NCBI GenBank assembly: GCA_030142905.1
Contig: JASJOG010000011.1
Location: forward strand, 1,302,001 to 1,366,000
Source: Heliopora coerulea
Taxonomy: Eukaryota > Cnidaria > Anthozoa > Scleralcyonacea > Helioporidae
Length of the DNA: 64,000 bases
Direction of reading: 5' to 3'
The notes under the pieces were generated by a model that ran no database searches, was not told the DNA's origin, and saw only the letters and a program-made list of their open reading frames with translations. The position numbers and the translations under genes were made by a program. Position 1 is the first letter of the stretch; every line of letters starts with the position of its first letter. Shown here one piece after another: positions 58,822 through 64,000 of the stretch.

Positions 58822-59055
58822 GTATATATACATATATCATGTGGCTAGTTAGCCCAAAGATCTTCAATATTGTTGTGTTCTGATAAGTGAGCCAAAAGAT
58901 TTACTGTTTGTGCTTCTGGTATCCAAAGATTGTCTAATCTGCTCATTGAAATTTATATTCCAATAATTGAGCAATTAATTCATCAATATACCTTTTGGAT
59001 TGACCATGAGGATGAAGTTGTTTTAATAATTTTATTGTGAAGGAGACCTACTCCT
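55891..59055. other. AT-rich spacer between the duplicates, almost CpG-free
   Basis: I counted only one CG dinucleotide (56547) between about 55,740 and 59,108. No gene was recognised. A possible terminal exon is listed at 57488-57539. A TA/TATG microsatellite lies at about 58784-58830. Confidence 0.6.
57488..57539 (+). CDS. Possible terminal exon of an unrecognised transcript
   Basis: A strong pyrimidine tract and CATAG acceptor precede a frame reading (R/G)FNDQNNAGSSLELPKL and TAA, with AATAAA at 57615-57620. No upstream exon was found and no family is recognised, so this is weak. Confidence 0.12.
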
Positions 59056-60992
59056 AAATGATGCATGTCTGCTCAGCTAGGGAGGTCATAACATGACAAT
59101 ACACTTTCCGATTAACTTAAAGAAAAAAAAAAAAATAAATAAAAGAAAAAAAAGCAAACAAACCTGAAACCCTGCAATGTACTACAGTAATTAATATCAA
59201 AACTGGCAACTGTTATGGGAGAACCCTGTATATTTATCATGGATTACTGGATAATAAAGAACATCTACTTATTGGCAAGTGTTATGGGGAGCACCTTGTA
59301 TATTTATCATGGATTACTGGATAATAAAGGACATCTACTTATTGGATTAAATTGTATTTGGATTATGGATCCAGGGATATATTTTCACATCTAATGGATG
59401 GAGCTGGAGCTTGGGAATGATACTTACATTTTATGACAAGCAAAGTGGAATCAAAAGGTCAAAGTGGAATCAAAAGGTTAGAATCCTGGTGGCAAAATAT
59501 TTAAGGCGTGATGGTTTAGAGTAGAATGGCTAGGGTTAGAGCAGTCAGGCAGGACAAGAAAAGTTATACCAGATATGTGATGGAATCTAAACTCCTTCCA
59601 TAACTGGTATACCTTTTCTTGGGATAGGTAACTGGGTATAATTGTACCCATCATCTCCTGGTGGAAATCAACAGACTTGGTGGAATTCGTCCTTCACTGG
59701 ATAACAATCTTCAGGGTAGGTTGTCTTCTGGTGAAGACAATTAATCTACTTATTTAATTAATTTATATATTACTAAAAGGAAAAATTAAGAAATTGAGGC
59801 CCAATTTAAGGTTCATATTCTTTATTAAGCTATTTTATTCATGTGCATGCATAAACAAATTTGTTTTGATGCTCTGCTGCAGCAATTGCAAAGAAAAAAA
59901 AAAGCCTTTTATGAAAAGTACAATTAAACCATGTGATGGTGATGATAATTTTGGTGCTGTCTGGAGATCAAAAAGCATGAATACAAATTTTTTTCAAGTA
60001 TATGCCAATCATTTGCAGCTAGATGCTCACTTGTGGACAAATTGCCAAGCATTTCTCTGTAGTCATAGGTGTGCAAGCAGAAAATCTCATTTGGGTGTCA
60101 GGAGGTACTAAGTAAAGAAAGAACTCTTAATTGGCCAGTGCAAAACGGTTGATTGGCAAGAACTAAACTGCAAATTTCTGAATATTTCGATTTGACTAAG
60201 TGATAAGGTATTTATGCAAAGTGATAGTATATTTTTAAGAAATTAAAGTTAATTTACTGTAATTGTTGTGTGTGTGTGGCTCTTTCTATCCTGAATTTGG
60301 AGATCTACTGCAACTCGTGGAACTGGTCATCCATCATCTCATTTGGATTCCAGGTGTGTTCATAATGCATTTTTCTTAGAGAGCAGGCTGGAAACTTTAT
60401 CAAATAGACAGGGTTTAATAATTATTTAGGGTAACAGGAACAAAACTAGCCAAGTTACTGAAGGAAATGGGATTCATTTCCTGGTGATGTGCTTGGAAAG
60501 TGTTCCTTGTAATTTTGTTGGCAGGCCACCAGGATGGTAGATCATCCCTATGAGTTTTGCTTTCATGTGAAGGGAGCTACAGAACTTTACATGGTGGCTT
60601 AATTCATGAGTTGATCTTCGGTAGTTTAAACATAACTTAATATGTAGCTAGTTGTGGGTGTGTCCTTCCCATGCCCATAGGTATACAATCATGTATTACC
60701 TAAAAATTTAGAAAATCAAACTTATCCTTGATCCTGAGACTTGTTTTACATTGTCACTACAAAGCAAAACATGTTGATGGTTCCTGAGGATTAGTGGATA
60801 AATTGCAGCTTTTTCTAGGGCGTTTGGTCATTTATACATAGTTGCTAGGATGTTTCATCATCTATGCACTTCACAAAATAAGGCGTTCAGTTAGAAGCAT
60901 CTGATCTACAATATTAGTGCTGGTAATTAAACTATTGCATTAATTTGTGACAATTTCAATAAATAAACTTGGAAAAATTGTTGTCTTGTGTA
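59056..60992 (+). repeat. 1.9-kb direct duplication, copy 2
   Basis: Same orientation as copy 1, offset 5.09 kb. The first ~100 bp and the A-rich stretch differ most; the rest differs at scattered positions. A short extra duplication of about 20 bp (CAAAGTGGAATCAAAAGGT) occurs near 59440-59480. The frame at 59794-60111 corresponds to the copy 1 frame. Confidence 0.85.
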
Positions 60993-61414
60993 TTTTGGAG
61001 AATCTTTTCTAATTACTTTTGCTTATGTAAATTATTTGCTATTTAAAGAATAAACAAACCCAGAAAAACCTTTTGTGTCATTTTATTTCCGTTTCATTCT
61101 TTAAAAAAGTAGTATAGTTCAGATTCATGTAATTAAAGCAGTTAATGGCTATCATAGGCATACAGGCATCTTTAGACTTCTGGTAGTTTTTATGACCTAG
61201 CTAATAGTAAAATATAATATACAGTATTTGTTGTATATAGTTAGAATTAAACTCTTGAAGAGAAATAAAGTACAGAGAAACAAATCTGGGTGAATTTTCT
61301 GGTAATTTGTGGGTTGCATGGAATCTTTGGTATATTTTATCCCTTCTGAGGATATAATAACCAAAACAACACAATAATTATGCCAAACACCACAATTATA
61401 TACATTCATATCAT

Positions 61415-62040
61415 GCTGCAAAACTAGGGGTCTTGTCTGCAAAGAACAATGAGATTGGCAGATTATTTTTGGCATTTCTATACCCTTTTGAGGATGACAT
61501 ACTAAAATTAAACCAAAATGTTTTGTCTTTGTTCACATATTTAGCAAAACTGGGAGTTTTGCCTGCCAAGATATCAGTGAAATTGGCAGATTATTTTCAG
61601 CATTTCTATACCCTTTTGAGGATGACATACTAAAATTAAACCAAAATATTTTGTCTACGTTCACATATCATTTAGCAAAACTGAGAGTTTTGCCTGCCAA
61701 GATATCAGTGAAATTGGCAGATTATTTTCAGCATTTCTATACCCTTTTGAGGATGACATACTAAAATTAAACCAAAATATTTTGTCTACATTCATATATC
61801 ATTTAGCAAAACTGAGAGTTTTGCCTGCCAAGATATTAGTGAAGTTGGCAGATTATTTTCAGCATTTCTATACCCTTTTGAGGATGACATACTAAAACAA
61901 AACCAAATTATTTTGTCTATGTTCATATATCATTTAGCAAAACTGGAAGTTTTGCCTGCCAAAAACAATGAAATTGGCAGATTATTTTCAGCATTTCTAT
62001 ACCCTTTTGAGGATGACATACTAAAACAACACCAAAGTGT
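61415..62040 (+). repeat. Five tandem units of ~131 bp
   Basis: GGCAGATTATTTT recurs at 61457, 61585, 61716, 61847 and 61976. Units contain CATTTCTATACCCTTTTGAG, GATGACATACTAAAA and TTTTGCCTGCCAA. Spacings of 128, 131, 131 and 129 are not multiples of three, so the array is not a repeat-protein exon even though short frames read across it. Confidence 0.85.
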
Positions 62041-62418
62041 GTCCTTGTTGGAACTAAATGGTTACTGGGTCCAATTCTCAGTACACACTGTCTGTTGTAA
62101 ATATTTCGAAGTGCTCAAGACACGAAATAAATGTCAGACATTGGACAATTGCTCAGCTGGGAGAAAAAAAAGGAAAAAAAAACAACTTTTACCGACAAAA
62201 AGTTAGGCTTCTTTTTGTTCATTCTATAACCCTCAGATGACAAGTGAAACATGGTAAAGTGAATTATAAATGAGCCCTGCAAATTATTTGGTTGAGACAT
62301 TAACATGACACCGTTTACACAAACATTTTTTTCCTGCTATTTTTTCCAACCCAAGCCTACAATTTGAACTCTCTGAAATAAAGTACCTGCGATTTCGTAG
62401 ATTTTTACGAGTTCTGGC

Positions 62419-63186
62419 CAGGGGCGTAGTTCATTGGGGTGGGGGTGAGAGTGCGACCCCCAACGTTTATAAAAAAAAGATAAAAGCAAATTCGGGCAAA
62501 AATAGATATTAAATTGGGCAAAATTTGGTTTCGTAAGGTAGATCAAAATCCCTTTTGGTAATTGGTTTACATTTAATTTACGCAGTGGCGTAGCCAGAGA
62601 ATCTGTGATGCCCGGGCCTGGGAAGCACTCTAATTAGGGGGATCCGGGGGCATGCTCCCCCAGAAAGTGTTTGAATTCTTGGGTCTCTGAAAGGCTATTT
62701 CTTGCATCATGTAGGCGCTATTCCCGTTTTGTAAGCTGCGGCACAGAGCTGGATTCGAAGGCTTCAATCGTACAGATTCTCCAAATTACTTTTAAAACCA
62801 CGAGATATCTCATTGATGAGAACAAATTGCGCGAATTTTTAGCGTCGGAGAAAAAGTTGCGCAAAGAAATTCCATTCGTGGACCAAAGTTAAAGGGCTGA
62901 TATCAAATTATTTAAAATTTGTCGTATATTTTTCAGTTGAATATGCCAAATACGTTTTGGGAAACGCCCATGTAAGTAGCTGACGCTCAGGCCTGGGCCC
63001 GGGGTAGGCCCGAGTCTGGCTACGCCACTGAATTTACGTACTAGGACTGAGGAACGAGGGTAAACCTTATACGGTCTGAACGCACGTCAAATTAAATTTC
63101 GGCAGTTTTTGAAAGGGTACAATATTCGGGCATATTTAGCTGGACACTCCGGGCCCTAGTCTCGAAACGGGCTAACTACACCCCTG
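62419..63186. mobile_element. Outer hAT-like element with CAGGGGCGTAGTT termini
   Basis: CAGGGGCGTAGTT and AACTACACCCCTG are inverted with one mismatch. The flanks GTTCTGGC (62411-62418) and GTTCTGGT (63187-63194) match at seven of eight bases, as expected of an old hAT 8-bp target duplication. It is interrupted by the inner element at 62583-63030. Confidence 0.75.
62583..63030. mobile_element. Inner hAT-like MITE (448 bp) nested in the outer one
   Basis: Terminal inverted repeat CAGTGGCGTAGCCAGA on both ends. It is flanked by a perfect 8-bp target duplication AATTTACG at 62575-62582 and 63031-63038. No transposase coding. Insertion came after that of the outer element. Confidence 0.88.
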
Positions 63187-63341
63187 GTTCTGGTCTGCAT
63201 CGAGTATGATGCAATTGCTGAGTTTGTCAGGGTGCTCAAACCGAAAACGTGATACACATTGAATGCTAATCCATCAGGGAATTCACTACGGTGACGCACG
63301 GTCTATTGCCCATTTTTTCATACCTGCAGTTGCTCATTTTA

Positions 63342-63940
63342 CAAGGGCGGAGACAGCCCCCAAAAAGTGGGGGGAGGGGGGCTAATGGCTATCGGATTTA
63401 ACTTAGCAAAGGAGGTAAATAACTTGCAGAAAAGTTTTTGCAGGATATTGTTCCGACAAATATTGTAAAGCTGTACAGTTTTCATAAATTTTAGGAAGCC
63501 TTTTTGATTTTTAAATTATGCGATCGCATGTCTACGTATCTTACAACAACTTTTTTTTTATGAAGCTTTGAAATAGAACAGAAACTCACACAAAAAACGG
63601 TGACGGAGGCCCTAAGTGTACTACTCCATGCACGTTTTAAACATTAAAATGTCCAAAGTACTTAATCCTTTCATCATGCAAATCCACAAATTCTTTTTCC
63701 TTTTTGTTCCTTTTTTTCTTTCCTTTTTTTGTCTGGTAGAGACCATATATTGAAGAAAATACGCTGTCTTTTTGCCATTGAGCTTTTGTTTACGAGGAAA
63801 ACCGCGCAAAACGCGTGTTTTCTGATGGCTGGTAAATACCAACGTGAACATTTTGAGACATATCCATGGTCGCCTCTCCACAGTTTTAGTTTTATTGATC
63901 AATTATTACACTTTAGTTGGGGACTTTATCTCCGCCCCTG
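63342..63940. mobile_element. Candidate terminal-inverted-repeat element (599 bp)
   Basis: CAAGGGCGGAGA at the left and TCTCCGCCCCTG at the right are inverted with one mismatch, in the style of the two elements upstream. No convincing target duplication, so the call is tentative. Confidence 0.45.
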
Positions 63941-64000
63941 TTTTATATATATGTTCATTACCGTCACTGCTCATTTCTACGTTCTCTCGCGTGTGTTCAT

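Noticed and set aside
61415..62040. CRISPR-like regular repeats
   Set aside because: Repeats are contiguous 131-bp units without unique spacers, and the DNA is eukaryotic.

Overview
This window is metazoan nuclear DNA, most likely from an anthozoan cnidarian such as a stony coral (inferred from the intron style, the TTAGGG telomere-type repeat, the many tRNA-derived and foldback repeats, and the divergence of the two recognisable proteins from their vertebrate homologues). There are no operons, rRNA genes or CRISPR arrays. Two protein-coding genes can be read with confidence, both on the + strand and both spliced.

Region 1 (about 1.18-30.35 kb) is the 3' half of a MARCHF6/TEB4/Doa10-type ER membrane E3 ubiquitin ligase. 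Fourteen exons join in frame to 492 residues; the N-terminal RING-CH part lies upstream of the window. The introns are full of simple repeats (CATC, ATTT, CACTCT, GAGAGG) and mobile-element debris. The last intron is 14.3 kb long, and the exon after it encodes only the conserved C-terminal element of the family.

Region 2 (about 30.35-36.18 kb) is intergenic: an ATT repeat, a diverged three-unit tandem repeat near 32.7-33.1 kb, and no recognisable gene. Region 3 (36.24-44.34 kb) is a heat shock transcription factor of the HSF1/2/4 type with 12 coding exons and 481 residues. It has a DNA-binding domain, an HR-A/B coiled coil and an HR-C-like segment. A seven-codon upstream ORF ends exactly on its start codon.

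Region 4 (44.34-53.9 kb) holds AT/CA microsatellites, two palindromes (one built on a tRNA half), a CATCA-type minisatellite and a cluster of three CCAAT boxes. Region 5 (53.9-62.1 kb) is AT-rich and strikingly CpG-depleted. It carries a direct 1.9-kb duplication and a five-unit 131-bp tandem array, but no gene I can name. Region 6 (62.4-63.95 kb) contains one hAT-like element nested in another, each with its own 8-bp target duplication, and a further terminal-inverted-repeat candidate.

The most unusual theme is a set of foldback elements in three sequence families (A: 3.9 and 6.8 kb; B: 1.34 and 28.96 kb; C: 21.03 and 43.80 kb). Each is a long palindrome plus a one-sided tail of about 35 bp. 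Several are flanked by direct repeats of 8-15 bp, and most carry a CTGANGA...GAAAC-like core at or near the centre. This architecture suggests non-autonomous Penelope-like retroelements with decayed hammerhead-ribozyme cores, but that is inference. The two genes have no obvious joint function beyond both serving protein quality control.
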